Assembly (NCBI GenBank): GCA_020086605.1
Contig: JACBWW010000049.1
Coordinates: 3,908,966-3,972,965 of the forward strand
Reading direction: 5' to 3'
DNA length: 64,000 nucleotides
Source: Lanius collurio
Taxonomy: Eukaryota > Chordata > Aves > Passeriformes > Laniidae
In this document: positions 38,477 to 51,570 of the stretch, piece after piece
How the letters are laid out: every line of letters begins with the position of its first letter
How positions within the stretch are numbered: position 1 is the first letter of the stretch
Program-made: the position numbers and the translations under genes
Notes under the pieces: generated by a model
Told to the model about the DNA's origin: nothing
The model's input: only the letters and a program-made list of their open reading frames with translations
Databases searched by the model: none

Positions 38477-41400
38477 ATCCCCAAGGTGAAGCTCTTGCCT
38501 TGGCCATGCCTTCATGTCTGTACAGGGGGGCAGTGATCCTGCATGTCTCACACCTCCCGTCTCCTGGCACCAGAATTCTGGGGGAGATTGTAGGGTTGTG
38601 TGGTAGCTTTCATATTGTGAGTATCAGGTGTAAATACTGCAGTAATATTAATTTCTTTGCCATGTTTGGTGTTAGTGAAACTTTGCTTGGTACACAGGCA
38701 ACCAAAGATGGCCTGATAGCAGAGAAGTCACAGCATGTAGCTGTGGATATTTACCCTCTTAGCACTTTGGCTTGGTCTCTTCCTTTGGACCAGTAGAGTC
38801 ACAGTTCAGTGACTTGAGTGCATTGGCTTAGGGAGACACGGTGCCTGCTTGGCAGTGCCTGGACTGAGAGCACTGACTTTTCATACATTTTTTCTCTGTT
38901 TTCAATCTCTGAATCCTTCTCATGCAGAAAAGCAGTTGCACTGATGATCTTATTCTAATACTTCTGCATCAGTGTGTGGGCTCCAAGGTGCTGGGAGGCA
39001 ACATCTTGACAAAAGTAAGGACCCTAAAAAATCTCTCCCGTGGGTTATATGCACATACAGGGCACTGATTCTGTTTTTAAAAGTTAAAATAGTGGTATTC
39101 TCCAGCTAAGTGCATCGGGCATCATTTTTCAGATGCTGTTGCCAAAATCTGGACACTCGGGATTGCTGTGCAGGGCTGATGAGCCCTGTAGCCAAAGTCT
39201 ACATTTCATTTTTGTCCATGAGTTTTTGCAATGTGCTTTGACTACCGTATTAGGAGAAAAAAAAGCCCTGTGTCCATCCATTTTATTAACTCCCTAATGT
39301 TCTTAGTGTATAAATCACACATCCCAGGGCTATATTTGCTAGATTTTTTTTTTAGGTTTAATCAATTTGGGATGGAGGAGGAGGTTTTGATTTTAATTTT
39401 CACATTTCTGTATTTTTAACATAAGCAACAAATGCTTAGGAGCCAGGATTGGAGATACTGGGATACTCCAGGGCCTAGGAGTATCCCTATAAAATGGAAA
39501 AGGAAGATTACAAATTTATTCTTTCAAGTCTGTGCTGAATCCATGAAATTAGGAGGTCATGTAGTTTTGTCAGCAGGAATGCCCAGGATCTTAACAGATC
39601 CTCTGCTGACCAAATTAAGTAGACAGCAATTAAATGTTAATGCCAAGGATTCCCTATGGGATGTTCTGAGCTGTTGGGGTTGCAGTTCAGACCAGCTCAG
39701 GACAACCCTTTGGATCCTCCAGAAGTGGGATAAGGCCCCAGACCATTTGTGCTGGCACATACCCCATCTGTGGGCAGCATGCCTGGCAGAAAGCTCCCTC
39801 CAGGAGTCGTGTCCTGCCCCGGGCCTCCCCAGGAGCAGCAAGGCTGGGCTGGGAGGAGCAGGTCCATGCTGTAGTCTGAGGCTATCCAGTTTTACAGCTT
39901 GTATTTCTGCTGTGGCTTGGGGCTTGCTCATGGATGGGATTTTACAGGGCAGTTTAAGTATGAAATGTGAAACACGGGGAAATTATATCCTTCACCATCC
40001 CTGGGGAGCAGGGCTCAAGGAAGAACTTTGCACAGAGTGTGGCTAACAGGAGGCATCAGCAAGGTTTCTTTGAGGCTGGGGGACAACCCTGTTGGATGCT
40101 TTGGAGGCTGAGAGGAATGAGGTCTTTACTTTTTGCCCCCTCTGCCTCGGGGTGGTGCTTACCAGGAGCTGCCTTTGGGGTGCCACTCACAGGAGAGGGA
40201 TTTTTAGGATGCTGTCATGTGGGATGGGCAGGAGTGTCACTGTGCCCTGCCCCAGCAGGTGACCCATGTGTTTGCTGTGAGACAGAGGAGAGTCCTTGAA
40301 CATCGCTGTATTGGACTTTTGGTACTGGATGTAGCTCCCACATATTCCTGCATGTGAGACAGTCTGGTTAAGCTTTTCTCCATTTTCCCAGCTAAGTTTG
40401 ATTCTTTGTTGTATCAATCATGGATTTGCTTTTTACAAACATTAGCTTTTGCAGCTTGTCACTAATCCATCCATTAAAAATTATTACAGAAATAGACAAG
40501 GCAATTGTAACACAAACTCCTAAAATATTGAGCATGACCTTGAGGATTGGCTTCTTGGCATCGATTCGCTCTTCTGTCTTGAAAATAAAATTACTGTGGA
40601 GCTACTTGTTTTGATTAACGAAGAAATAGCCGGAGCCTTGCATTTTGTGTGTCAAGGAAAATGTAAAGTGTTAGAATAGATGGCAGCCTTGGAACAATAA
40701 TGTATAAATGGATATTTAAAATCTCTCCCAAGGCCAAGGGACAGTCCCAGAAAAAAAACCAGAATGCTTGGCAGTTATCCAGCCTGGTTTGTTAAGACAC
40801 AGGAGCAAATAGCTGCCATTAAAAATAACAGAATCATAAAATCTTCCCTCTTTTTCTGTAGTCCTCATTATTAGCTTGAGCATGTGTCTGTTTTCATCCC
40901 TGTGATTATATTCTTGCAAATTGTCTCTGTGATGAATTGATGATTTCCATTAGAAACATCTCCATGGCCTGGACTAAAACAGACACCAGCAAGGCAATAA
41001 TTGAAGAATTATTAAAATAAACCCTGGGGCACATTTGTGTTATGTAGGACATTCTGGAAACTTTCTCTTCAGTGAGCTATGCTCCTACTAGATCTTTTAA
41101 CAAATACTTGCCTTCCTGGAAGGCTGGGGTTTTTTTCCTTCTAAAGGCAGAAAATTCAGCTATTGCACAAAATGAAAGCAGTAAATCTATGGCTGTGGTA
41201 CCTGGTTTTAGTGCCAGGCAGCCAACACAGACTGAGCAAGCACAGGGTGTTGGCAGAATGTCCCTTTCTGCCCTCTCAATGCCCAGCTGGTTTCACTCAT
41301 GATTTCCCAGCATTTTTGGAGGCCATCCTTTCTGTTGGCCAGGTTTGCCAGTGTTTCATTTGTTGCTGATGGCACCTCATTCCTCCCATCTCTCCTGAGG

Positions 41401-43102
41401 ATGCCATGGACAGCATTTCCATGAGGATTTCATCCCATGGTAGTTGAAGAGCAGAAATCACATGAGCATGCCTGAATGCTGAGGGGTTTTTTTGAGAATA
41501 TTGAGAATTAGGACCAGATGCTTTCTTTTTTTTTCTTTCTTGCTTTTTTTTTTAAGAAACTGCCTCTTTTGTACATCATAAATCTTCCCTCAAGGCCGTG
41601 AGAGAATATCTGTGCTGCCCACCCTCCAGCCAAACCACAATAAATCAGCAGCTCCTGCTGGTCCCTGCTGTGCCTTATCTGTGCAAAGGGCTCAGCTTGG
41701 AAATTAGCTGTTGTTAATGGGAGAGGGCAGCTGGCCATCTGCAAATAAACATGGAGCTTTAGGAGCCTATACTGTTCCTGGCCCATCAGCAAGACACAAG
41801 CAGCATCATGAACCCACTCACAGGCTTCATGCATGGAGGGAGCTGGGAAAGAACGGGTGGTGTGAAAAATTGTGGTTCCTATATAGGGGAAAGCTCCAGG
41901 TGGGACATGGCAAGAAGAGCTCAGCAATCATGGCTTGCAGTGGGGTTGGAGCAGTGGGATTTAGACCAGTGTGTTTGCCATAAACTGCTTTTGACAGGTT
42001 TGATCTGGCTCTGTCTGTGGCTCATCCTCACTCCCCATGGTCTGTACCCCCTGTTCCTTTTTAGAGGTGACTGGGCAGGAGATTAATCAATTTATGTACA
42101 ATCCTTAGGTTTCCAAATTCAATACCTGTTTCTCCTGTTCTTTCAGTGACATTACAAATGCCCTCTTGAAACTGAATTTGCTGGTTAAATATATAGTATT
42201 GCTCTTAACAGTCATGTAAGTTTTATTTAGCTGAGTTTGCATCCAGGCTGTACGAACTTTGATTGCTGTGTCTCTATACCACTCAAAATTGCAGAAATTC
42301 ACTCTTTTCTTTGGAAAACAGGAATATCTTGCTTGAACAGCAGTGAGATAAACTCACAAGATAAAGTAGAGTAATTAAATGATGTTGAGAAGAGAGCAGT
42401 AATTGAAAACTGTATATTCTGTTTAGGTTATATTTGATTCAATACTGAAATACAGGCACATAGTACTGGTCCATATCCTCTTGAGGAGCAGCCAATTCAT
42501 TATTGATGCAGATGTAAGTGAAGATACTTAACATGGTAATTTAACATTCCAAATGGAGAACTGGAAATGAGCATCATTCAGCTTCTAGTTAGCTCTTCAC
42601 AGTGGATACTTTCTCAGGTGGCTGTTGAACATAACTTTTCTTGGAGAAAAACTTCACATAGAAGCAAAAAAAAATGAGGTTACCAAGACCTAAGTTGAGT
42701 AAAGTTGCTCTAATATAGCTAAAGATTCTGCAGGCAGTGTTGAAAGGGTTCCACTGACAGAACATCCGAAATGATCACTGGAAAAAAAACCTCAGTGTAA
42801 TTAGTCAGTGTGTGTAATTAACTACTAGACAAAGCATACAAGGGATTAGTGGTATCTTCTAAGTCAAGCCTGTCTACACTGCTAAATGATAGTCTTTTGT
42901 CCAACCAGGAGCTATGTATCAGAGGCAAAAATTGTACTGTCTTTGTTTTGTCTGGGGTCAGATTAGATTATCATAATGGCTTTAAAATCTATGAATCTGT
43001 CATGTTTGATTTTAAGTGAATGAATCAAAAGACTCTCTTAATGTAGGTATGCACATTCAGACCAGAGCTGAGTGAACAATTCAATAATTAATTTGATGAG
43101 CA

Positions 43103-43275
43103 CAAACATAAGAACATGAGCGCAGTTTTATTGGGTCATACCAAAGATTCATCTGCTCCAGGATGGCTCTTGAGATGACAAAGGCTTTTGTCTTAAATCC
43201 ACCACCTGCTAATTCCGTTAGGTCCCCCATTTCTCATCTGTGGTGTGAAATAATTCTTTATATTTCCCTTGTCCA
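43103..43275 (-). repeat. ancient CR1-type fragment
   Basis: The plus strand contains ACATAAGAACATGAGCGCAG, then TTGGGTCATACCAAAGATTC and ATCTGCTCCAGGATGGCTCT. It later reaches GTGAAATAATTCTTTATATT. This order resembles the old reptile/bird CR1 type whose antisense begins 'aagaacataagaa...ctgggtcagaccaaaggtccatct' and later reaches 'gtgtgaagaagtacttcctt'. It is strongly diverged. Confidence 0.5.
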
Positions 43276-43290
43276 TGCTCCATCCCTCTC

Positions 43291-43407
43291 ATGAATGGTT
43301 TAGTGGTGGACTTGGCAGTGCTGGGTTAACGGTCAGACTCGATGATCTTAGAGGTCTTTTCCAGCCTAAGTGATTCCATGTTTCTGTGGATCTGTGATTC
43401 TGTTGTG
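43291..43407 (+). repeat. CR1 LINE 3' tail copy (CR1-Y-like)
   Basis: The sense-strand CR1 3' end is clear: GGTTTAGTGGTGGACTTGGC, AGTGCTGGGTTAACGG, CAGACTCGATGATCTTAGAG, GTCTTTTCCAGCCTAAGTGA, then diverged octamers of the ATTCTATG type (GTGATTCTGTTGTG). Only about 115 bp remain, a severely 5'-truncated insertion. It lies directly beside an older antisense CR1-type fragment. Confidence 0.92.
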
Positions 43408-45057
43408 TTCTCCTCTGCCATCTCTCTTCTTTGTAAAATGTGTTATCTCTGTTCACAGAGAAGCTCTCTGGTCCTGCTTGCTTTTCTTCTCTGTACTTCC
43501 CCAAGTTTGGTTATGCTTTTGGCCAAAGCATCTTGAGGGCTCTTTCCATAAAGATCCTCAAGGTGGGATTTGTCCAAATGAACACAAAAATGGACATTTC
43601 TGCTCCTCACAACCTAGAAATGCTCCCTTCCTTGTTCTGGGTGGAAGAGAGGAGTGAGGTAGTGCTTGTACAGGTCCTTATTTGTGTAGACTTGCAAGTT
43701 TTGGTGAGATGAACTTTCTCAAAAGTATTGCAAGTGGGAGCATAAGTGGGATATTTAGGAAGACAAATTATTTTCTATTTTGCACTCATTTTTCTCCTAA
43801 AGCTTCTGTTTGATTTTTCATGGCCACAGAGTATTTCAGGGAATTGCTCTTGATAACTCCAACATATATTTCAACTCCAACATGTATTTCCTGATATTTA
43901 TAGAAATTGTATATCCTAAAATTGTGCATATAGAATAAAATTGGTGTTTCCTTGTACTTGAGTTGCTTGCACATTTCTTAAGAAATACTTCATCATAAGC
44001 AACTAGAATTTTGAAGTTTACTTTATCAGTTCTTTGCAACTTTCTTGACACTCAAAAGTTGGAGAGCATAATAATAACATTTTGAATGTATATATAGTTG
44101 TTGCAACAGTTTGATAAAACAAAGTACCTATATAGCTTAGAGTTAAGTTGATCTGTTTGGTTTTAATATTTAGCTCCCAATTTACTGTTTCTACAAACTG
44201 CTTGGCAAGTTCATATTTGCAATAATATATCCTGACCAGTTGACAGCATTTCTCCTTTTTTGGGGGGGTCAAAATAAATTTTCCAGGGTTGTATTTCTCT
44301 AGGACAAAGGGATGGCTCAATGTTGTAAATCTTAGAGATAAGCTGAAAAAAAAAAAAAGTAGAATTTATGTGAGATACAAGGGATATAAGGAGCTTCAAA
44401 GCTCTTTCTGCACAGACAAATATTACTCAGTATTACCTTTACATTGGCTATTTCTGTGATGGCATCTGCCTGCAAACTTACTTGTGAGAAAGCAAGTGGA
44501 AAACACGTCAGTCTCAGAAAAAGGAATAAGCACCACCCCAAATTTCTATTAAATGTATTTCACAAAAAATCCAGGCTGTTTAAGCTCCAGCAGAGAGTGA
44601 CTTTACTGCACTTTCCTGTGCTCCTTTTTGTTATTTAGGACAATTTCCAGTGGTGCATTCTCCTTATATTTCAAAATTGTTTACTATACATTGTGTAATT
44701 TACAGTATCTGTTTTCAGTTGCATGCATTTTCATTATTTTTAGGTCTGTTCTTCCTAGTTAATGCTGGCAGGACATCGAGGTTGGTTTCCATTGGAAAAC
44801 AAGTGAAAAGGAAAATAAACCAAACCTATTAGTGCTGAAACATGACCTAGTTTTAAATTGCTGTCAGGTGAGGAATCTCCTCCAGATTTTAACTATCCAC
44901 TTATTTTATGGAGCAGTGAGGGAATAAGACAGCAGTTAGGAAATACATTGTTCCAGCCCTCAGATACTGGAAAATTTATTTTGAGTGGTGGTTTTTCTAC
45001 AGAGCTGTACTTTTCTGTTTCCTGGAAGCAAAGTGAAAAACATTAAGGCAACAAAAT

Positions 45058-45108
45058 CACATATATATATGTGTGTGTGTATATATATATATACACACAT
45101 GCACACAC
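45058..45108. repeat. alternating TA/TG/CA tract, Z-DNA or cruciform prone
   Basis: About 50 bp alternates purine and pyrimidine without a break: CACATATATATATG, then TGTGTGTGTATATATATATA, then TACACACATGCACACAC. The central GTGTGTGTATATA / TATATACACAC portion is also an inverted repeat able to fold into a hairpin. It is probably length-polymorphic. Confidence 0.95.
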
Positions 45109-45400
45109 AACAAGCAAGAGTGATTGGGCTGATTTACTGACATCCCACAGAAGGAAGTGATTAAACTACTGAGCAATTCCTTCTTTTAAAACTACATATT
45201 TGAGTTATTAAGTACATACTGTGTATTGCTTTAGTGACATTTTTTAAAATGCTGGTTTTTTTCACTGGTGAATACATTGGTGTGGTGATATCAAACTGTT
45301 GACTGACACAGGTAAAAGTCACCACTGCTGAGCTTCGGCTTTGCCCTTTCCATTTAATGCGGAGCCATGAAGAAAAACAGGGTGAAGTGCCAACCTCTGC

Positions 45401-45610
45401 CATAGAATCATGGAATAGTTTGGGTTGGAAGGAACCTCAAAGGTCACCCAGTCCAACCCTTCTGCAATGAGCAGGGCCAGCTTCTACTACATCAGATTGC
45501 TCAGAGCCCTGTCCAACGTGACCTTTCATGTTTCCAGGGATGGGGCATCCATCACCAGTTGGTGCCAGTGTTTCACTACCCTCCACAGGTCCTTTTTCAA
45601 ATGACAAGGA
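45401..45610 (-). repeat. CR1 LINE 3' end copy
   Basis: The plus strand begins CATAGAATCATGGAATAGTT, then TGGGTTGGAAGGAACCTCAA, GTCCAACCCTTCTGCAATGA, AGATTGCTCAGAGCCCTGTC and CATGTTTCCAGGGATGGGGC, then CCAGTGTTTCACTACCCTC. This is a typical antisense CR1 3' end of about 210 bp, including the start of the octamer tail. Confidence 0.93.
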
Positions 45611-46547
45611 GCCCACTTGAGTGTGATCCGCCTGCTAATCCTAGGATGATTCCTTGGCTCCTGTGGAGGTGCCAATCACATTATAGGAGCTCAGAACAGT
45701 GGAAAAAAAGGATGTGCCCATCTTCCTTGAATGATGGTGTTTGCAGACTTCAGCAGAGTGCTAGAAATGTGAAATTTTGCTATGTTATTCCTTAGGATTT
45801 GGTTGCATGGTGGGATCATCAGTGGAAGCACTGGTTTCTTTCCTGTGCCTTGTTTTGATGGCAGCTCTGAGGGAGTGTTGCTGTCACTGGTTGGTCCCAC
45901 ATTTCCTCCTTGCACCACTGCCTGGGGGAAAGAGCACAGACAGGCTGCTGGCATTTGAAGGGCTGTCACAAGCTGCCACTGAGAACAGTGTAATCACAAG
46001 AGACTTGAAAACCTGATGTTCTTTGTAATTTGGTTGCCCTTGGTTCAGTCACACTTTTTACAGCTGATGGGACATGGGGAAATTTTGAATATAATGTTGG
46101 TTCTTTGAATATGGAATGAAATTTTGAATAGAACAAGACAGCATCGACCTTGAAGAATCATGGACCTCACAAGATCTCTGCAGTAGGGATTCTGTGAAGG
46201 AAAATGCTGTCTCCAAAGCTTTTAACTGCCAAACTGTATTACATCCCTGAGCAGAGCTTTCCAGTGACTTAACAGTCTTGTCCCAGTGGAAACAGAGTGT
46301 TCTCCAAAGCATAGCCTCACTACAGTTGCTCAGCAAATGTCACATGAAACTTTTAATGCAGGGAAAAAATTGGTTTAGTTTGTTCAGTTTGGTTCAGAAA
46401 AATGGCCACAGCATTTCTTCCCAATTTTTTCCCAAACAACTCCTCAGAGTGGGGAGCAGCCCTTTGGAACAGCCACCCTCACAGTGGTGAAACGGCTGAA
46501 AAACCAGAATAAATACCATGGCAATATTGCATTGCATTTTCTCTACA

Positions 46548-46862
46548 CAACCTGGAAGGAGGTTGTAATGAGGTGGGGTCTCTTCTCCCAGGAAACTGTT
46601 GATAGGACAAGAGGAAATGGCTTCATGTTGCACCAGGAAGGGTTCAGGTTGATTATGAGGAAAATTTTTTTTCATTCTAAGAGTGGTCAAGCACTGGAAC
46701 AGACTGTCCAGTGAAGTGGTGCAGTTGCCATCCCAGAAAGTGTTCAAAAAGGGAGTAGATGTAGCCCTTCTGAATATATTTTAGTGGCCATGGTAGTGTT
46801 TGGTCAAAGATTGGACTTCATGTTCTTGAAGATCTTTTCCAGCCTGAGTGATTCTATGATAG
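46548..46862 (+). repeat. CR1 LINE 3' end copy, about 315 bp
   Basis: This is a sense-strand CR1 3' end: CTGGAAGGAGGTTGTAATGA, GTCTCTTCTCCCAGGAAAC, GACAAGAGGAAATGGCTTCA, GTGGTCAAGCACTGGAACAG, AGTGGTGCAGTTGCCATCCC, and a tail of TCTTTTCCAGCCTGAGTGAT plus TCTATGATAG. It includes the end of the decayed ORF2 and the 3' UTR. A 76-codon open frame inside it at 46484-46714 is a by-product, not a gene. Confidence 0.95.
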
Positions 46863-49452
46863 AACAGCACTATCAAAGGAGAGGGTGCTAACATCTATCC
46901 ATTCCTCCCTGGCATCTGCACTCACCTGCGTTCTAGAAAAATAAGTCAAAACTAATCCTGTGTCCTTTCTTTGGTGGCTTTGGAGCATATATTTATGTTA
47001 CCAGCAGATTTTAAGCTGGGTGATTTAAAGATACAATAATAAGGAAAGTCCTCGCCTTGTTCAGGCTGCTTATTTTATGATGTGCTGTAAATGAGAAAGT
47101 CAGGGGAGATTTTTGACATATTTACTGAACAAGGCAAATCTCTGTAGGCCATACAGTAATTCTGTAGCAATATCTGTCCCTGCCTGATTAACACCCTAGA
47201 TTATTGGTGCAAGGAGAATTTTCATCACGTACATCTATTTGCAAGAGGTCAGACTGAGTAATCATAATGTTCCTTTCTGGGTCTAAAATCTATTAATTTG
47301 TTTACTCATTTTCCTTTTATGTGTTGATTCATTTGAACAATGAGATGAGGGTGGCCAATTTCTCTTTCCTTTCAAACAGCACATTGGCCAGGTTTGCTTT
47401 CTGGTTCTCATGCATTTTCACAATGCAGAGGAAGTTTAAAGCCAAACAGAAAAGCCCTCCATTAAAAACAAAATACATTTTAAAAATGGAAATATTTGTA
47501 TTAATAAGAATTCCTTCGTTAGAGAAGCGTAATACCCAAAGGCAGAACTTCTCAGGAGTAGTTCCTTCAGTATTTCTTATCTCCCCTCACACTTCAGCTT
47601 CATGCTGAGTTCTCTACTGTTTCTGATTTATATTGTAGGAAACTGCAAATGTGTAACTTCTGATTGAAAAGTTGCTCACACCTACAGGGTAATGCTCATA
47701 TTTAACTTACTTCTTATATTGTCCTGGGAGGCTTCCTGCTCCAATTTCTGAAATCAGTCCTCTTTTCATTAAGCATCCCTAATGTGCAGGTTCAAAGAGT
47801 ATTAGTGAATCTCTAAGGATGTGTCTGCCTTTCCAGGGAGGTTCTTCTAACCCAACATGATGTATGGTGCTTTGGTGACTTGTCCAGTGGAGAATGGATC
47901 ATTACTTGAACAGTGAAGCATCAGGTGAACTTAACACCCTTCTGGAGGGAAAAGCCAACAAGCTCTGAACAGGGATTCTTCATGTAAATCCACCACTAAT
48001 GAGTTCATCAATAAGACTCCTGATAAAAAGAAATTAAAGTGTCACGCAGTAAATGATCCTGAGCAATTCCAGCCTGTAATACAAAAGAGGCAGAAGAAAA
48101 ACATCAGTGTTTTGCCAAATGGCAAAGAAGTCAAAGTGATATTTCAAAGAGTGTTATTTTTCAAGCTTCTAAAACAAGAAGAAAGGTTCCTACACGCAGT
48201 AACAGTGGGGGACGTAGGGGTGAAGAAATGAGAGGATATATCTGTACCCACAGACAGTCCCACCAAGAGAAAGAAAGGATAACATGAATACATTAATATG
48301 ACTAACATATTTTTAATTCCAGCATTTATTTGTTCTTTTATTCATGTATTTATTCACCTGAAAGCTAACATATGTAGGGATGTCCCCCACCAGGCAGCCC
48401 CGCTGAGGTGACAGTCTGGCAGGTATCTGGTACAGTGACCTGCAGTGTGCGGGTGCAGGTTTCATTCTGCTGGCAAAAACACCAGAAATTCAGAGAGATG
48501 GGCTCTTGTTTTTTGTTTATGAGTTTAGGAGCCTTAAATTATGAGGGAGTTTTTGTTTGGTTCTCATTTTTCATCAAAGTACCTTCTTTGAAACTTTGCA
48601 CGTTCTGGTTCCCTGGTAGCGCTGCAGAGGAATTGGATACTTCAGAAACAGGTTGGTAATGCCCTTTCTCTTTGCCTGCAGCATGGGCTGTTTTCTTTTT
48701 ATTTGCCAGTTTAGTTCTTTCCTGGTGAACTGATGGTGAGATGTGTTAATGTAAAGGGAAGGTGTAATAGTAATGCCAAAATGTTTCCTCGTCTCTCACA
48801 GGTTACGTCTGTGAATTAGAAATTGCACAAATATGGAAACTGTAGTGTCAAGGACTGACACCAATCCTTGAACAGAGCCTGAGTAATTACTAGGATACTG
48901 TTAGTGACCTCTCCTTTGCCTCTAATGAGCATTGAGAGGTCTTTCAGGGTCCTTTTTTACTGTCTGTGCAGGGCGTTCAGCCAACAGTGAGCACACTGAG
49001 AGCCCAATTAACAAGGTAGCTTGTCCATGTACAAAACTATTGGTATTTTCAAAGCTTTTTGAAATCTGTCCTAAATTGAGCCACTCAGTGTGGCAGCTTT
49101 TGCTGGAGGTTTAGATCTGCATTTAAACATCAAATTGTGAAGAAACAAGAAGCAAAACCCCCAAATCAAGTCAGGAAAAGAAAAGATTAAAAATATAATT
49201 GTAGGAATTTATCGCAAACTCCAGCACCAGGCTAGATCCTCTGAAAGATTTGTATCACCTGCATGGTCGATACATGAAGTCTACTTAATGAAACACTAGA
49301 TCCGAAGCTTTTATCTCAGGAAACCCTGGAAACAGAATGCAATCTGTGTTTCCCCAGAGGAATTGCAGATAATGTCTCTGTTGGTAAAGTTGTGTTCTAC
49401 TGTCCCTCCTCAGACTGGGTGTTAATGGCATTACATCTTGGCCTGTACCAGC

Positions 49453-49535
49453 CCCAGTGTGGCCAGCAGGACCAGGGCACTGATTGCTCCCTGCACTGGG
49501 CACTGGGTGAGGCTTCCCCTCGGATCCTGTTTCCT
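49453..49535 (+). repeat. CR1 LINE fragment (ORF2 3' region, sense)
   Basis: CCAGTGTGGCCAGCAGGACC, AGGGCACTGATTGCTCCCTG, CACTGGGCACTGGGTGAGGC and CCTCGGATCCTGT match the same CR1 ORF2 portion as the fragment at 6983-7112. It is about 80 bp and breaks off on both sides. Confidence 0.75.
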
Positions 49536-51540
49536 TTCATCTTGAATGGTTGTTCTGGCCTTCCCCGTGTGGCTAGTCAGTGATATGCACTAAAGGCATG
49601 TAGCCTCAGCTGAAAGATGTAGTAGAAAGTGAAAAGTATCCATATTTATGGCTGGATTTGATGGGGTCTTTTTTCATTCTAAATGAAATTAATCATCTGG
49701 TCATTGTCTTGAAATTGTTTCCTGTATTGCTGCAGACAGGCAAGGCCCTTGCCGGGGTGTCCATGTGCCATGGAGACACTTAGCTCAGCTCCTTCTCTGA
49801 GTGCTGGGCTTTTCCCATGCTGCTTGGACAGGGCAGAGCCACTGCTCTGTGGCTGAGCAAGGACCAAGGGTTGGAGCCACACACATTCCATCCAGACAGT
49901 CCCAGCAGACACATCCATACAGAAGATGCAGTTGTGGCTGCTTTGCTGACTTTTGCCCAACTCTGAGTCCCTGGGCAGGGCTAATGGCTACTCTAGATCA
50001 CAGTGTGACACTTGAGCTGCTCCAGGGTTAAAGCCTTTTCAAGTAACTCAACTTGGCTAGTCCTCCTTTGACTTTTTCTGCTCTGGGAAGCAAGACTGAC
50101 ATCAGCAGGGGAAAAGGGCTCCTTTTGCTGTTGTTTTTGTGTCCAGCTCTGTGAGCTAGTGCCAGCTGCAAGACAGGATCAGTCCTGTAATTTCCACTAA
50201 TGAGAAATCCCTCCTACCCTCTATTTCTGGATTAAAAAAAATTGTCTTAAATTTCTTTAAGACAAAGACCTAATTCTGCTCCTACTGCCTGCAGTTTCAA
50301 CTCTGCCTCGAAATTGCCATAGAGAGGGCAAAGCTGGATGGTGCCATTAAAAAAAAAAAATCATTATTCCAGAGTATTAAAGACTGGAACAAATTGCAGT
50401 ATTGCTTTGTGAGTGCCCTGGTCTGTTCAGAGCCAAGGCCCATCTCAGCAGGGCAGAAGGAAGTTGGAAACAAGACCAGCAAACGGGCCACATCTCCACC
50501 ATGAGTTGAGAGCTCAGATGCTCTCCCACAGCTGCCTTTGCTGGTTTACTCCTGTAACAGCCCTGACTTATGTCAGTCCTTGGGCGCCGTGCAGGGAGCA
50601 GCATTCCCAATGACATTACGGTTGAGTTAAGCCTATTTTGGAGGAGAAAAGCCATATGGACATAAGCTCCATATGGAAAGTAGCCATGGCCTTGGGTGCT
50701 GAGTTGAAGAGCATCCTGGGGAGGTGGACCTCAGCCAGGAATCTTGCCCACACAGCAGGGAGACTCTAGAGGTGAGTGCAAACGTGCACTGCACCGTGGC
50801 ATGGTGTCACCACACTGATAAATGGGAGCACAGGACCCTTGACTCTCTGCATCTACCTGGGATACTATCAACACTGAATAAGCAAGTGGCTGCAAATGTA
50901 AGGGCTGCTCCTCCTGAGTCCTTGGATTAAGATCTGGTTTGCAGTGCATCATTTAAGAGGTTGCAAATATTTTCCGTGTGTTGGAATAAAATTATAAACA
51001 GATTGAGCCTGGGTACAGTAGATCCACTGGACTAAATCTGACTAGGAAAACTTTTAATTAAAGAATGAGGCTCAAGAGGGATGGGGAGTGAGCTGGCATG
51101 GAGGGAAATTCTGTCAATATAGTGAAAAAAATTGTGGAAATATACTCTCTGCAAAGATGGAAGGAGAGTTTCCTTGTGCAGGAAAGTACATGATGTAAAT
51201 TGGTATCTACTGAAGCAGTCCATTACGTGACTGTAACAAAAGTAACTGTATGAAACTGCAAAACAACACACTACACTTTCATGGGGAAATGTGCTGTATT
51301 CAGTGATATTAATTACTGTGTGGGCTCAATTTTCAGTGCAGTCAATCCACAGGAAACAAAGGGACTGCAAGGGAAATATAAAAAGACAGTCAGCTAATAG
51401 GAGCCAGATTCAATAAAATTATCTCTGGCTTCAGTGAACAGTGAGGGTGAGGTATGTTTGTTCTCCCTTGGCAGGGCACTGAATGGGCCAGGCAGTGAGT
51501 ATAGGGCCAAAAGGAGCTTGGAGCAACACTCTGTGTGTTC

Positions 51541-51570
51541 ATACATATGTATATATAAATATGTATATGT
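51541..51570. repeat. AT-rich palindromic patch
   Basis: ATACATATGTATATATAAAT followed by ATGTATATGT forms several overlapping inverted repeats (ACATATGT, ATATGTATAT). It is probably simple-sequence DNA. Confidence 0.7.

Larger units (their letters stand above)
31651..43102. other. intronic stretch, mostly without recognised elements
   Basis: About 11.5 kb, in which only two faint MIR-like pieces (35821-35885 and 38421-38476) and short A- or T-runs were recognised. A 204-codon open frame at 39432-40046 (+) has no start context, domain or splice evidence that would make it a gene; it overlaps a 124-codon frame on the opposite strand in the same GC-richer patch (about 39.7-39.9 kb). Confidence 0.55.

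Noticed and set aside
46484..46714. 76-codon frame that might be a small gene
   Set aside because: It lies largely within a sense CR1 3' end and is repeat-derived.
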